A DNA stretch of 64,000 bases from Sphingobacteriales bacterium UTBCD1 (GTDB lineage Bacteria; Bacteroidota; Bacteroidia; Chitinophagales; Chitinophagaceae): positions 62,001 to 126,000 of the forward strand of contig MWTC01000035.1 in assembly GCA_002066995.1 (NCBI GenBank), given 5' to 3'. Made by a program: the position numbers and the translations under genes. The notes under the pieces were generated by a model, which saw only the letters and a program-made list of their open reading frames with translations, did no database searches and was not told the DNA's origin. Position 1 is the stretch's first letter; each line of letters starts with the position of its first letter. This document shows positions 28,044-36,838 of this stretch, in pieces.

Positions 28044-29171
28044 TTATTGTACAGCTAACTCAGATATAGCGTCCACTAAATTATTCCAGCTATATTTCTG
28101 TTTCTCTATACGAAGATGTGGGATAAAATAATTTTCTCCTAAAGCATAGAACTTTAAGATCCCTTCTGCAATCGCTTTTGGATCAGGTTCAACGACTATA
28201 CCGGCCTTGCCATCGGGCACCAAGGCAGGCAGTCCACCCACATTGGTAACGATCATCGGTTTTTCAAAATGATAAGCCAATGGCGTCACTCCGCTCTGCG
28301 TGGCATTGCGGTAGGGCTGCACCACGGCATCTGCTGCGCATAGATAATATTTCACTTCACTATCGGGAATAAAATCAGTTCTGAGGATCAGCCGGTCGGA
28401 TATGTTTAATTTATCAATCAGTTCACGATAAGGTTTTTCATCTTCATAGAATTCTCCGGCAACCATCAGTTTTATTTTCTTTTCCCCGATCCGTTCATCG
28501 GCCATGGCTTCCAATAGCAGGTCAAGGCCTTTGTATTTACGGATGAAGCCAAAGAAAAGGATCACCGGATCTTCTTTATTAATATTTAATTTATTTCTTG
28601 CTTCCTCTTTAGAAATGATTTCTCCGAAAGAATCATAAAGAGGATGCCTTATCAGTTGTGCGGGTTTATCTTTCTGAAATACCCGAAGGTCCTGCATCAC
28701 TTTTTCACTCATGGTGATGAAAGCATCGCAGGATTTTAAAAAATACCGGGTGAATATTTTATCTCCCGGCCTTTTTTCATGAGGCAAAACATTGTCGGCA
28801 ATACAAATGATCTTCGTGTGTTTATTTTTTCTTACCCTTCTTAAAATTGTTCCGAGTGCAGGCCCCATAAAAGGAAGCCAGTAACGGACCACAATGATGT
28901 CAGGCTTTTCTTTTTTCAGGCGGTTCCCGATTTTTACCCAGTTGAAGGGGTTGATGGAATTGATGACAGGATAAATGCTGATCCCTTCAGGTGCCGGCTC
29001 ATCCGTGTATTGTGTTTTACCCGGAAATAAAAATGAAGGATATTGAAGGGTGAAAGAATAAATAGTGCAATCGTAATTGTTACGGGTAAATTCAGTTGAC
29101 AATCTCTGGTTGAATGTGGCTAATCCTCCCCGCAACGGATGGCCGGGCCCTATGATGACCACTGTTGCCAT
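28044..29171 (-). CDS. Glycosyltransferase family 4 protein
   Basis: 375 residues, GT-B fold. N-terminal IIGPGHPLRGGLATFNQRL and C-terminal donor-binding part with LFFGFIRKYKGLDLLLEA, AADAVVQPYRNATQSGVTPLAYHF and the E-x7-E-like region. Acceptor and sugar cannot be read. The start codon shares one base with the stop of the GT2 gene upstream (TGATG), indicating coupling. The nearby GDP-heptose genes make heptose a possible donor, but this is an inference. Confidence 0.88.
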   Translation of the reverse strand: MATVVIIGPGHPLRGGLATFNQRLSTEFTRNNYDCTIYSFTLQYPSFLFPGKTQYTDEPAPEGISIYPVINSINPFNWVKIGNRLKKEKPDIIVVRYWLPFMGPALGTILRRVRKNKHTKIICIADNVLPHEKRPGDKIFTRYFLKSCDAFITMSEKVMQDLRVFQKDKPAQLIRHPLYDSFGEIISKEEARNKLNINKEDPVILFFGFIRKYKGLDLLLEAMADERIGEKKIKLMVAGEFYEDEKPYRELIDKLNISDRLILRTDFIPDSEVKYYLCAADAVVQPYRNATQSGVTPLAYHFEKPMIVTNVGGLPALVPDGKAGIVVEPDPKAIAEGILKFYALGENYFIPHLRIEKQKYSWNNLVDAISELAVQ

Positions 29172-30112
29172 CAGAATCCGATTTTTGATTCCACGTTATA
29201 TGAATTACGCCCCGGGGCATTGCGGCTGATCAGTTCTCCTAAAAAACCGGCAAGGAATAATTGCATTCCTATGATGAGTGCGGTCAATGCCAGGTAAAAT
29301 CCCGGTTTATTGGTTAGCCCGAAATCAAAATTGATGATCTTGGAAATAATGAGATACAAAGAAATACCGAGACCGATCAGGAAAAATAATGTGCCCCATA
29401 AGCCGAAGAAATGCATGGGCCGCTTGGAAAATTTCCCGACAAAAGTTATGGACATCAGGTCCAGGAATCCATTTACAAATCTTCTCCATCCGAATTTTGA
29501 TCTTCCGTATTTCCTGGGGCGGTGCTCCACCACTTTTTCTCCTATCTTTTTGAATCCCGCCCATTTTGCCAGCACCGGAATGTAGCGATGCATTTCTCCA
29601 TATACTTCAATGCTTTTTACCACTTTGTTCCGGTAGGCTTTCAATCCGCAGTTAAAATCATGCAGCCTGATCTTTGACATGCGGCGTGTGACCCAGTTGA
29701 AAAATTTGGAAGGAATATTTTTAGTCAACGTATTATCATACCTCTTTTTTTTCCATCCGCTTACTACATCATATCTGTTTTCCAGGATCATCTTTCTCAG
29801 CTCCGGTATTTCATCAGGGCTGTCCTGAAGATCGGCGTCCATGGTGATCACTACATCACCCTGAACGACACGGAATGCTTCATTCAGAGCTGCCGACTTA
29901 CCGTAATTGCGCTGGAAGCGGATTCCTTTGATATGGGGATTCTTTTCTCTCAGTTTCCCGATCACTTCCCAGGAATTATCGCTGCTGCCGTCATCTATAA
30001 ATATTATTTCATAGCTGAAATGATTTTCCTGCATCACTTTTTCGATCCATGAAGCAAGCTCGGGCAATGATTCGGCTTCATCCAGTAACGGTATGACGAT
30101 GGACAGATCCAT
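29171..30112 (-). CDS. Glycosyltransferase family 2, polyprenyl-phosphate type, membrane protein
   Basis: 313 residues. GT-A domain with VIPLLDEAESLPEL, IFIDDGSSDNSWE and the metal-binding MDADLQDSPDE (Asp92/Asp94); two C-terminal membrane segments at about 230-257 and 268-295. This resembles DPM1/GtrB-like enzymes that move a sugar from a nucleotide to undecaprenyl phosphate at the inner membrane. It overlaps both neighbours by one base (TAATG with DUF4199, TGATG with GT4), so the three are one translational unit. Confidence 0.88.
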   Translation of the reverse strand: MDLSIVIPLLDEAESLPELASWIEKVMQENHFSYEIIFIDDGSSDNSWEVIGKLREKNPHIKGIRFQRNYGKSAALNEAFRVVQGDVVITMDADLQDSPDEIPELRKMILENRYDVVSGWKKKRYDNTLTKNIPSKFFNWVTRRMSKIRLHDFNCGLKAYRNKVVKSIEVYGEMHRYIPVLAKWAGFKKIGEKVVEHRPRKYGRSKFGWRRFVNGFLDLMSITFVGKFSKRPMHFFGLWGTLFFLIGLGISLYLIISKIINFDFGLTNKPGFYLALTALIIGMQLFLAGFLGELISRNAPGRNSYNVESKIGF

Positions 30113-30639
30113 TATTGCCTGTTCTGTTGGTCAAAAGAAAACGGAGTGGTTGGATTCTTTTTAGTGATTGCGGCACCCAGTAACGAACCGGCAGCACCAA
30201 CAACAGCGTAAATAAAAATGATTCCACCAATGGTGATAACCCAGAATGCTTTCCTGAATGTTCCCATTGCCTGGTCAATCTGGTCCTGGGTAAGGTTACC
30301 CTGTTCTTCCATTTTCTGGCGTGCTACTTCAAATCCTTTTTCTTTTACGTCCGGAAAAGCAAGAAAGAAGATCACGAAAAAAGCGATGACGAGCAAGGCA
30401 ATGAATGCAGTGGTCTTAAACCCATACGAGAAAAGATTTCCGAATGAAACATTGTTGTTTTTAGCATTGCCATATAAATTAATAAAGATTGCCAGCCCCG
30501 CAATTATGATCCCGTATTGAAGATAATTGATCCAGCTGTTCTGTAAACCGAGAAAATATATTATGAGAGAAAAAATTATGAGTACTCCGGAAATGATCAA
30601 TCCGGCAACGATGTGGCTGAGGGGTTTCTTTGGCTCCAT
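30112..30639 (-). CDS. DUF4199 membrane protein
   Basis: 175 residues with four hydrophobic segments (about 10-28, 37-52, 72-94, 130-155) and a Gln/Asn-rich tail. MEPKKPLSHIVAGLIISGVL and SYGFKTTAFIALL match the DUF4199 family of Bacteroidota, function unknown, often beside a GT2 gene of the type found here. One-base overlap with that gene. Confidence 0.82.
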   Translation of the reverse strand: MEPKKPLSHIVAGLIISGVLIIFSLIIYFLGLQNSWINYLQYGIIIAGLAIFINLYGNAKNNNVSFGNLFSYGFKTTAFIALLVIAFFVIFFLAFPDVKEKGFEVARQKMEEQGNLTQDQIDQAMGTFRKAFWVITIGGIIFIYAVVGAAGSLLGAAITKKNPTTPFSFDQQNRQ

Positions 30640-30649
30640 TGCAAATTAT

Positions 30650-31915
30650 TTAATCATTCAAAATTACCCGGTCTTTATTAATTATCCCAATCACTTTTCC
30701 TTTAAGGTTCTTGCCGATAAAAGGAGAGTTCCTGGCACGTGAATGCAGGTCTCCTGCTTTTACCGTCCACGGGGTTCCGGGTAAAAATAATGTGAGGCTT
30801 GCTTTTTTATTCTGATTAATTGAAAGTGGTTCCATCCCGAAAACTTTCCGGGGATACAAAGAAAGCAGTTCTACCAGTCGCTGTTGTGTTATGCCTTTTA
30901 AACAGGTATTCAAAACGGCATAGGCAGTTTCCAGTCCAGCCATACCGTGTTTGGCATATTCAAATTCCAGAACTTTACTGTCATATTCATGAGGCAGGTG
31001 ATGCGTGGCAATGCAATCCACCGTGCCATCCATAACTGCTTTTCTCAAAGCATTTCTGTCCGCCATACTTCTTAATGGAGGGTTAACTTTAAGATTGGTA
31101 TCATAACTTTTCATTTCTTCTTCTGAAAAAAATAAATGATAAGGGGTGACGGAACAACTTACCGGGATCTTTTTCTTTTTGGCATTGCTGATGAAATTGA
31201 TAGATCCTTGTGTACTTATCCCGGTTATATGCAATCTTGATTCCGCATAATCATTCAGTTCAATATCTCTTTCGGTGAAAAGCTCTTCGGCCATGGCAGG
31301 TCGTCCAGGCAGACCTAATTGAGTGGAGATAATTCCTTCATTCATCAAACCGTGGGGATTGATGCTTTTATCATCAGGAAGTTGAATGATGGTTCCTTTG
31401 AAAGCCTTTACATATTGAAGCGCTTTCAGCAAAAGTCCTGAGGATTGCACGCTTTGGGTTCCGTCACTGAAAGCAATGGCGCCGCTGGCTTTCATGTCAT
31501 ACATCTCGGCCAGTTCTTTTCCTTCAATATTTTTTGTGATGGCCCCGATAGGGTGAATATTTACGGGAAGCGACTTGCTTTTTTGAATGATATACTCTAT
31601 TTGCCCTTTATTGTCAATGACCGGTTTGGTATTGGGAATGACCATTACATCCGTATATCCGCCTGCTGCTGCAGCCTGTGCTCCGGTCTCCAGTGTTTCT
31701 TTGAATTCATATCCGGGGTCGCAGAAATGAGCGAACACATCCGTCCATCCGGGAGAAACATGAAGTCCTTTTATATCTATGACTGAATTTGCTTTCAGTG
31801 ATAAACTTTTCCCGGTCTTTTTTATAATACCGTTCTCAATAAAAATATCAGTGGTTTGACCGTTGAAAGGAGAGGAGGGATCAACGACTTTGGCTTGCTT
31901 AATGAGGATGTTCAT
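30650..31915 (-). CDS. Dihydroorotase homologue lacking catalytic metal ligands
   Basis: 421 residues, amidohydrolase fold. Overall dihydroorotase pattern is clear ([47 protein letters not shown]). The key residues are changed. The D-x-H-x-H-x-R metal site is DVFAHFC (first His is Phe61, Arg is Cys65); the metal His of AHVST is replaced (HITGIST); the catalytic Asp of TDHAPH is His (THHLPH). It is thus probably non-catalytic, like the PyrC' partners of aspartate transcarbamoylase in some bacteria, or it has a different role. A true pyrC should exist elsewhere. It heads the minus-strand glycosylation run, 10 bp before DUF4199. Confidence 0.85.
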   Translation of the reverse strand: MNILIKQAKVVDPSSPFNGQTTDIFIENGIIKKTGKSLSLKANSVIDIKGLHVSPGWTDVFAHFCDPGYEFKETLETGAQAAAAGGYTDVMVIPNTKPVIDNKGQIEYIIQKSKSLPVNIHPIGAITKNIEGKELAEMYDMKASGAIAFSDGTQSVQSSGLLLKALQYVKAFKGTIIQLPDDKSINPHGLMNEGIISTQLGLPGRPAMAEELFTERDIELNDYAESRLHITGISTQGSINFISNAKKKKIPVSCSVTPYHLFFSEEEMKSYDTNLKVNPPLRSMADRNALRKAVMDGTVDCIATHHLPHEYDSKVLEFEYAKHGMAGLETAYAVLNTCLKGITQQRLVELLSLYPRKVFGMEPLSINQNKKASLTLFLPGTPWTVKAGDLHSRARNSPFIGKNLKGKVIGIINKDRVILND

Positions 31916-31998
31916 TAAAAAGCGAAGATAAAGGTTGTAAAGGATTCAGAAAAAATGGCTTTTTATAATGAAATAAATCCATAAAATAGCTTGAGTTT

Positions 31999-32055
31999 GC
32001 TATAGACCAGGTTCGAACCAGCAATCCTCCCGGTGTATCGGGATGCGTTGGCATA
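31999..32055 (-). repeat. Degenerate tRNA-derived repeat, copy 2
   Basis: On the minus strand this reads as a worn copy of the 3' half of tRNA-Pro: end of the D stem (ACGCA), an anticodon-like arm TCCCG-ATACACC-GGGAG, and a T arm with the invariant GGTTCGAACC. The acceptor end is lost (GGTCTATAGC instead of AGTCTGCCCG). It lies about 77 bp from the next copy, in tandem with it and with the intact gene. Confidence 0.65.
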
Positions 32056-32074
32056 AAAGGAAGATCAAAAAAAG

Positions 32075-32130
32075 CCGGGCAGACTGGATTCGAACCAGCG
32101 ACCCTCCCGATGAATCGGGATGCGCCAGTG
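32075..32130 (-). repeat. tRNA-Pro 3'-half repeat, copy 1
   Basis: The minus strand matches the intact tRNA-Pro(CGG) without change through the variable loop, T arm and acceptor strand (29 bases ending CTGCCCG). The anticodon arm is replaced by the palindrome TCCCGATTCATCGGGA, and the whole 5' half beyond GCGCA is absent. It starts 79 bp from the equivalent base of the intact gene. It cannot fold as a tRNA. Confidence 0.75.
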
Positions 32131-32153
32131 TAAAAAAAGATCATTTATAAAAG

Positions 32154-32227
32154 TCGGGCAGACTGGATTCGAACCAGCGACCCCTACGTCCCGAACGTAG
32201 TGCGCTACCGGGCTGCGCTACTGCCCG
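32154..32227 (-). tRNA. tRNA-Pro (CGG)
   Basis: 74 nt without encoded CCA. Acceptor CGGGCAG/CTGCCCG, D arm GCGC/GCGC, anticodon stem CTACG/CGTAG with loop TTCGGGA (anticodon CGG), T arm with TTCGAAT and discriminator A. All stems pair. It is followed by two partial tandem copies. Confidence 0.95.
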
Positions 32228-32302
32228 AATTTTTCACCACATTATTCACTGAAGTGAAAAATTCATTAAAATGTCCGCCTCAGTAAAAACCAGCGGACTT
32301 AG

Positions 32303-32376
32303 TCGGGTGGACTGGATTCGAACCAGCGACCTCTTGCACCCCATGCAAATGCGCTACCGGGCTGCGCCACCACCCG
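32303..32376 (-). tRNA. tRNA-Pro (GGG)
   Basis: 74 nt. Acceptor CGGGTGG/CCACCCG, D arm GCGC/GCGC, anticodon stem TTTGC/GCAAG with loop ATGGGGT (anticodon GGG), T loop TTCGAAT, discriminator A. The D and T arms equal those of the neighbouring tRNA-Pro(CGG), so the two are probably duplicates that diverged in the anticodon and acceptor stems. Confidence 0.95.
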
Positions 32377-32418
32377 AAACCGGGATGCAAATGTAAGTTA
32401 TAATTGCAAAAGATATTC

Positions 32419-33468
32419 TTATTCGGTAAGGAGCACGGCTTTAATACAGTTATCCAGTTTTTTATCAAAGACCTCATAGGCCCTTGCGCCGTCTTTTAAA
32501 TGAAATTGATGAGTGATGATCTTTTCAATCGGATAACGCTGGGGAACTCCTTCTCTTAAGAGCTTTTCTGCATAGTAATGCGCAGGGCAACGGCCATTCT
32601 TGTAAGTGATGTTTTTATCATATCCTTCTGCCGGAGAGAATGCATAATGAGGAGCTGTGTGTACGCCTACCGATGATATGATGCCTCCCGGCCGCAGAAG
32701 GTCATAGGCAAGCCTTAATGTTTTGTCGGAGCCTACCGCTTCCATCACTTTGTCGGCACCACGTCCATCAGTTTCGTTGAGGATCTTTTCTTTTACATCC
32801 ATCATTGATGCATTGAGCGGAATGGCGCCGAATTGTTCTGCTAAGGCAAGCCGTTCGGGAACCACATCCACGGCAAATAATTTTTCAGCACCCAGGTGTT
32901 TTGCCGCAGTCACTGCCATCAGGCCCACAGGACCGCAACCTACAACCACGCTGACTGCTTCGGGTGTGATATGAGCATTGTCTGCACAGAAATAACCGGT
33001 AGAGAAAACATCTCCCAGTAAAAGCGCTTTTCTTTCATTCAGGTCGTTGCTGAGCGGAAGCAGTGTGCTGTCTGCCATCGGCACCCTGATGTACATTGCC
33101 TGGGCGCCTTGCAGTCCATGCCCATGCTGCACCCAGCCAAACAGGTTTCCTTTAATGCATCTGCAAGTGAGTCCGACCCGGCAATAAAAACATTCACCGC
33201 AGGAAGTGGTGAAGGGACTCAGCACCCTTGATCCCTTTTTAAAATTTTTCACTTCGCTTCCTGCTTCTTCTATGATGCCGGTGAATTCATGCCCCATCAC
33301 CGTGCCGGGATCCAGGCCGGTTTCCCTTCCATGATAAACATGAAGGTCGGATCCGCAGACTCCTGCCAGCGTTATCCTAACTATGACATCTGTCGGTTTC
33401 AATATTTCCGGGTCTTTGACGGTGCTGAATTCAATGATCTCTTTTCCGGCGAATGTGAGTGCTTGCAT
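32419..33468 (-). CDS. Zinc-dependent medium-chain alcohol dehydrogenase
   Basis: 349 residues. Catalytic zinc site Cys38, His60, Glu61 (GHEFTG); structural zinc Cys90, Cys93, Cys96, Cys104; NAD-binding VVGCGPVGLMAV. MDR enzyme oxidising an alcohol, polyol or related substrate; closest in look to the formaldehyde/threonine dehydrogenase-like group, but the substrate is not readable. Its stop is 43 bp from tRNA-Pro(GGG). Confidence 0.9.
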   Translation of the reverse strand: MQALTFAGKEIIEFSTVKDPEILKPTDVIVRITLAGVCGSDLHVYHGRETGLDPGTVMGHEFTGIIEEAGSEVKNFKKGSRVLSPFTTSCGECFYCRVGLTCRCIKGNLFGWVQHGHGLQGAQAMYIRVPMADSTLLPLSNDLNERKALLLGDVFSTGYFCADNAHITPEAVSVVVGCGPVGLMAVTAAKHLGAEKLFAVDVVPERLALAEQFGAIPLNASMMDVKEKILNETDGRGADKVMEAVGSDKTLRLAYDLLRPGGIISSVGVHTAPHYAFSPAEGYDKNITYKNGRCPAHYYAEKLLREGVPQRYPIEKIITHQFHLKDGARAYEVFDKKLDNCIKAVLLTE

Positions 33469-33780
33469 GCTGCGAATGTAAATGATTTATGATTCAGGGT
33501 AATTACAGTTCACTTAAGCAGTCAGGTAAGATCCCAGGACGAATTTGTTTTACAGAAAAAAAATTTTACATCTGCCTGACAATGTTTAAATGTAAGTGGG
33601 AAAATTATTTGCGATCATCTCCTGTTGAAAGCATTTGTTTACTATAAAAGGAAAAAGATGAATCAAATCGGAAAATAAGGATGTTTTCATTGACAGATTT
33701 TCAATGACGGTTCAAACAAATCCTAATTTTGAATTGTTATGCTTCAAATTTCAATAAGATCTGCATATCAGTAAATTTCT
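33469..33780. other. Intergenic region between divergent genes
   Basis: 312 bp between the alcohol dehydrogenase and a plus-strand methyltransferase. It must hold both promoters; I see no clear consensus box, hairpin or repeat. Confidence 0.4.
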
Positions 33781-34557
33781 ATGAGTAACAAGACGATCAA
33801 TACCGAGCAGGGCCACTGGTTATTGGCAAAGATGGGGAAGAGGGTTCTTCGTCCCGGGGGGAAGGAACTTACATTGAAATTGATCAACAGTCTTGACATA
33901 ACAAAGGAGGACAAGGTTGTTGAGTTTGCACCGGGCATGGGATATACCGCTTCGCTCCTGATAGAAAGAAAACCAAGAAGCTATACAGGGATTGAACTGA
34001 ATGAAGAAGCTGCAGGGCTTTTGCAAAAGAAAATCAATAATAATGGTTATTGCGTGGTGAATACAAGCGCAGCAGATACAGGGCTTGCTGGTTTTTCCGT
34101 GGACAAAGTGGTAGGCGAAGCAATGCTCACGATGCAGCCCGATCATCGTAAATCAGAAATTATAAGAGAAGCTTACCGGATTTTGAGACCAAAAGGACTT
34201 TATGGTATTCACGAGCTCGGACTTACTCCCGAGAGTATTGACGCCGGAGTTAAAGAAGAGGTGCAGAAGAGCCTGGCAAAAGCAATAAAAGTAAATGCAA
34301 GACCGCTGACAAAATCAGAATGGTGTACACTTCTGGAGAAGGAAGGATTCAAAATAAAAAGTGTGGAAGAAAACCCGATGTACCTTTTGAAATGGAAAAG
34401 GATGATTGCTGATGAAGGTTTCTTCAGAACGCTGAAGATCGGTTTCAACATACTTACTCATCCGGATGCAAAGCGGAAGATACTGGATATGAGGAACACT
34501 TTCAATAGATATGAGAAGCAACTGACCTCATTTGCTATTATAGCTGAAAAAAACTGA
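33781..34557 (+). CDS. Class I SAM-dependent methyltransferase
   Basis: 258 residues. SAM-binding motif VVEFAPGMGYTASLL at about 43-57, acidic loop YTGIELNEEA, and a post-motif AYRILRPKGLYGIHELGL. Substrate unknown. First gene of a seven-gene plus-strand group rich in redox and stress proteins; OsmC follows after 32 bp. Confidence 0.85.
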   Translation: MSNKTINTEQGHWLLAKMGKRVLRPGGKELTLKLINSLDITKEDKVVEFAPGMGYTASLLIERKPRSYTGIELNEEAAGLLQKKINNNGYCVVNTSAADTGLAGFSVDKVVGEAMLTMQPDHRKSEIIREAYRILRPKGLYGIHELGLTPESIDAGVKEEVQKSLAKAIKVNARPLTKSEWCTLLEKEGFKIKSVEENPMYLLKWKRMIADEGFFRTLKIGFNILTHPDAKRKILDMRNTFNRYEKQLTSFAIIAEKN

Positions 34558-34589
34558 AATGATATTTTACATCTAAATGATAATTAATT

Positions 34590-35012
34590 ATGAAAAAACA
34601 CATCGCTTACGCCGTTTGGAACGGCTCGATCAAAGAAGGTAAAGGGAATCTTTCCACCAGAAGCAAAGTATTGGAAAAGAGCCCGTATTCTTTTAAGACA
34701 CGTTTTGAAGATGGTGCAGGAACCAACCCCGATGAATTGCTGGCAGCCTCACACGCAGGTTGTTTTGCAATGGCGCTGAGCCTTATACTGGGCCAGGCAG
34801 GATTTACTCCTGATTCAATTGATGTAAAAGCGGAAGTGACTATGGATCCATCCAAACTGGAACTGACCGGTTCTCACCTGACACTGAAAGCAAAAGTTCC
34901 CGGCATCACCAAAGAAAAATTTATGGAGTGCGCCAATGCAGCAAAAGGAGGTTGCCCGGTAAGTAAAGCATTGAAATTCCCTATCAGCATGGATGCTGTA
35001 CTGGAAAAGTAA
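34590..35012 (+). CDS. OsmC/Ohr family peroxiredoxin
   Basis: 140 residues, full length for OsmC. Thiol pair Cys58 (SHAGCFAMAL) and Cys122 (GGCPVSKAL), plus Arg38, are the catalytic set of the family, which reduces organic hydroperoxides. KFPISMDAVLEK is a typical C-terminus of the OsmC branch. Clustered with two AhpD-like genes, which use the same kind of peroxidatic thiol chemistry. Confidence 0.93.
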   Translation: MKKHIAYAVWNGSIKEGKGNLSTRSKVLEKSPYSFKTRFEDGAGTNPDELLAASHAGCFAMALSLILGQAGFTPDSIDVKAEVTMDPSKLELTGSHLTLKAKVPGITKEKFMECANAAKGGCPVSKALKFPISMDAVLEK

Positions 35013-35079
35013 TTTATAAAAATGTTTAAGAATTTACAGAGTAGTCTCAATATGTTGAAAAATTTAAAATGAAATTGTT

Positions 35080-35421
35080 ATGACAACGAATAAAGAATTA
35101 TATCCACTGGCATCTCCGGAAAATGCCAAGAGGAAAGCAGACCTGGCTCCGAAACAGATCGAAGCATGGAGAAATTTCAGCAGAACAGTTTTTAAAGAAG
35201 GTGTTCTGGATGAAAAGACAAAACAGCTTATTGCAGTGGCAGTGGCCCACGTTACGCAATGTCCTTATTGCATCCGCTCTCATGTGCCGCAGGCATTGAA
35301 GAAAGGCGCAACAAAGCAAGAGATCATGGAAGCAATATGGGTAGCAGCAGAAATGCGATCAGGGGCTGCCTACGCACACGCTAATATCGCTTTGGATGCA
35401 ATGGATGAAGCAGAAAAATGA
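35080..35421 (+). CDS. Carboxymuconolactone decarboxylase/AhpD-like protein
   Basis: 113 residues, one AhpD-like helical domain with the CxxC-x3-H redox motif CPYCIRSH (Cys61, Cys64, His68). Proteins of this form act as alkyl hydroperoxide reductase partners or CMD-like decarboxylases; the intact CxxC favours the redox role. It sits 67 bp after osmC. Confidence 0.92.
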   Translation: MTTNKELYPLASPENAKRKADLAPKQIEAWRNFSRTVFKEGVLDEKTKQLIAVAVAHVTQCPYCIRSHVPQALKKGATKQEIMEAIWVAAEMRSGAAYAHANIALDAMDEAEK

Positions 35422-35497
35422 TTCCCGTGACGTTATTCCGTTTTATTTTTTGTTTCTTTGACGCTTCAATATACAGCGCTAAAGATTTTTATCAGGC

Positions 35498-36004
35498 ATG
35501 AATAAACCGCTATACGAATTTTTTACAAACGACCATCGCAGGATCGAAGAGTTGTTGGATAAGGCAACGGAGAATATAAATGATATCCAAATGGATCATT
35601 ACCATCATTTCCGTACCGGCCTTCTGAAACATATTAAAATGGAAGAAAAGATTCTTTTCCCTGCTGCACAGAAAGCAAACAGAGGTATGCCTTTGCCTCT
35701 TGCGGCCAAACTCCGGTTGGATCACGGTGCATTAACTGCTTTGATGGTGGTGCCTCCGGGCCCCGACGTAATTAAAGTCATCCGGCATGTGTTGGAAAAA
35801 CATGATCTTCTTGAAGAAGAACCGGGAGGCATGTATGACGTATGTGAACAACTGGCAGAGAGTGAAACACAGGAATTATTAGCCCAATTGAAAGAAGTAA
35901 CTGAAGTACCGGTACATCCGCATAATGAAGCGGGGTATGCATTGAAAGCAGCAAAGAATGCATTAAAAAGAGCCGGGTTTGATTATGATGAAATAGTGAA
36001 ATGA
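35498..36004 (+). CDS. Hemerythrin-like domain protein
   Basis: 168 residues. Four-helix hemerythrin pattern with likely iron ligands His13 (NDHRRIEE), His45/Glu49 (HIKMEEKILFP), His76 (LDHGAL) and His102/Glu106 (KHDLLEEE). Bacterial relatives bind O2 or sense/repair oxidative or nitrosative damage. The last ~45 residues are an extra helical tail. Placed between two AhpD-like genes. Confidence 0.9.
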   Translation: MNKPLYEFFTNDHRRIEELLDKATENINDIQMDHYHHFRTGLLKHIKMEEKILFPAAQKANRGMPLPLAAKLRLDHGALTALMVVPPGPDVIKVIRHVLEKHDLLEEEPGGMYDVCEQLAESETQELLAQLKEVTEVPVHPHNEAGYALKAAKNALKRAGFDYDEIVK

Positions 36005-36043
36005 ATTTAATCTGATAAGAAGTAACAGCCAAAATTCCTCTTC

Positions 36044-36286
36044 ATGGAGAAAAAAGTGAAACTGACCTGGGATTTTATGGGGCCCGATGCTCATAAGATC
36101 GCAGAACATTATGAACATCATCTTTTAGAATTTATTCAAATGCATAAGCTGAAAAATGAGATTACGGGAATAGAAAATATTTCAGATGTATATGCCACTT
36201 CTTATATGGTGGTGGATGAAAACGAAGTAGATCAGGTCCGTGCTGCACTAAGGCCCAAAAGACTGGAATGGTATGAAACAAACTAA
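36044..36286 (+). CDS. 80-residue protein of unknown function
   Basis: Starts MEKKVKLTWDFMGPDA and is rich in His (HKIAEHYEHHLLEF). It looks like a compact alpha/beta protein and lacks a signal peptide. Coding status is supported by its tight place in the plus-strand redox group (39 bp after hemerythrin, 62 bp before the second AhpD-like gene). The His cluster could hold a metal; this is a guess. Confidence 0.75.
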   Translation: MEKKVKLTWDFMGPDAHKIAEHYEHHLLEFIQMHKLKNEITGIENISDVYATSYMVVDENEVDQVRAALRPKRLEWYETN

Positions 36287-36348
36287 ATGTTTTCACGCTG
36301 TGGCGCTTATCTGAACTTTAGCACTATCTGTAAAAATTAAATTCAAAC

Positions 36349-36786
36349 ATGGAGAACAGGATCAATTTAGCAAAAGCAGACCCGGATGCTTTTGAGGCAA
36401 TGCTCGGGCTGGAAAAATATATTGCTCAAAGCGGGCTGGACAAAAAATTGTTTGAGCTGATCAAAACAAGGGCATCGCAGCTCAATGGATGCGCTTATTG
36501 TATCAACATGCACACCCGTGATGCTTTAAAGCTCGGGGAAACTGCACAACGGTTGTTCCTGCTGGATGCGTGGAGGGAAACAGATCTTTATACGGAAAAA
36601 GAAAGAGCTGTTCTGGCTTTGACTGAATCCATGACACTGATCGCCAATGATCATGTGCCGGATCACATCTATAACGAAGCTGCTGCACACCTTACCGACA
36701 AAGAGATGGCAGCAGTGATTATGGCAGTGGTGGCAATAAACGGATGGAACAGGATCGAGGTCACGACAAGGGCGCCATTGGATTAA
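36349..36786 (+). CDS. Second AhpD-like (carboxymuconolactone decarboxylase family) protein
   Basis: 145 residues. Redox motif CAYCINMH (Cys48, Cys51, His55) in the pattern typical of alkylhydroperoxidase AhpD-family members, with TEKERAVLALTESMTLI later. It differs clearly from the first AhpD-like protein (113 residues), so the two are not a recent duplication. Confidence 0.93.
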   Translation: MENRINLAKADPDAFEAMLGLEKYIAQSGLDKKLFELIKTRASQLNGCAYCINMHTRDALKLGETAQRLFLLDAWRETDLYTEKERAVLALTESMTLIANDHVPDHIYNEAAAHLTDKEMAAVIMAVVAINGWNRIEVTTRAPLD

Positions 36787-36838
36787 CAGATCAGGTAATG
36801 AACATTATTCAATCAGTTGTTGTTAAATTTCCCGAATT

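Noticed and set aside
32075-32130. A possible UGA-reading suppressor tRNA (the arm places TCA at the anticodon position).
   Set aside because: The whole 5' half is absent, so no cloverleaf can form, and the M1 gene has TAA and TAG stops too, which such a tRNA could not read.
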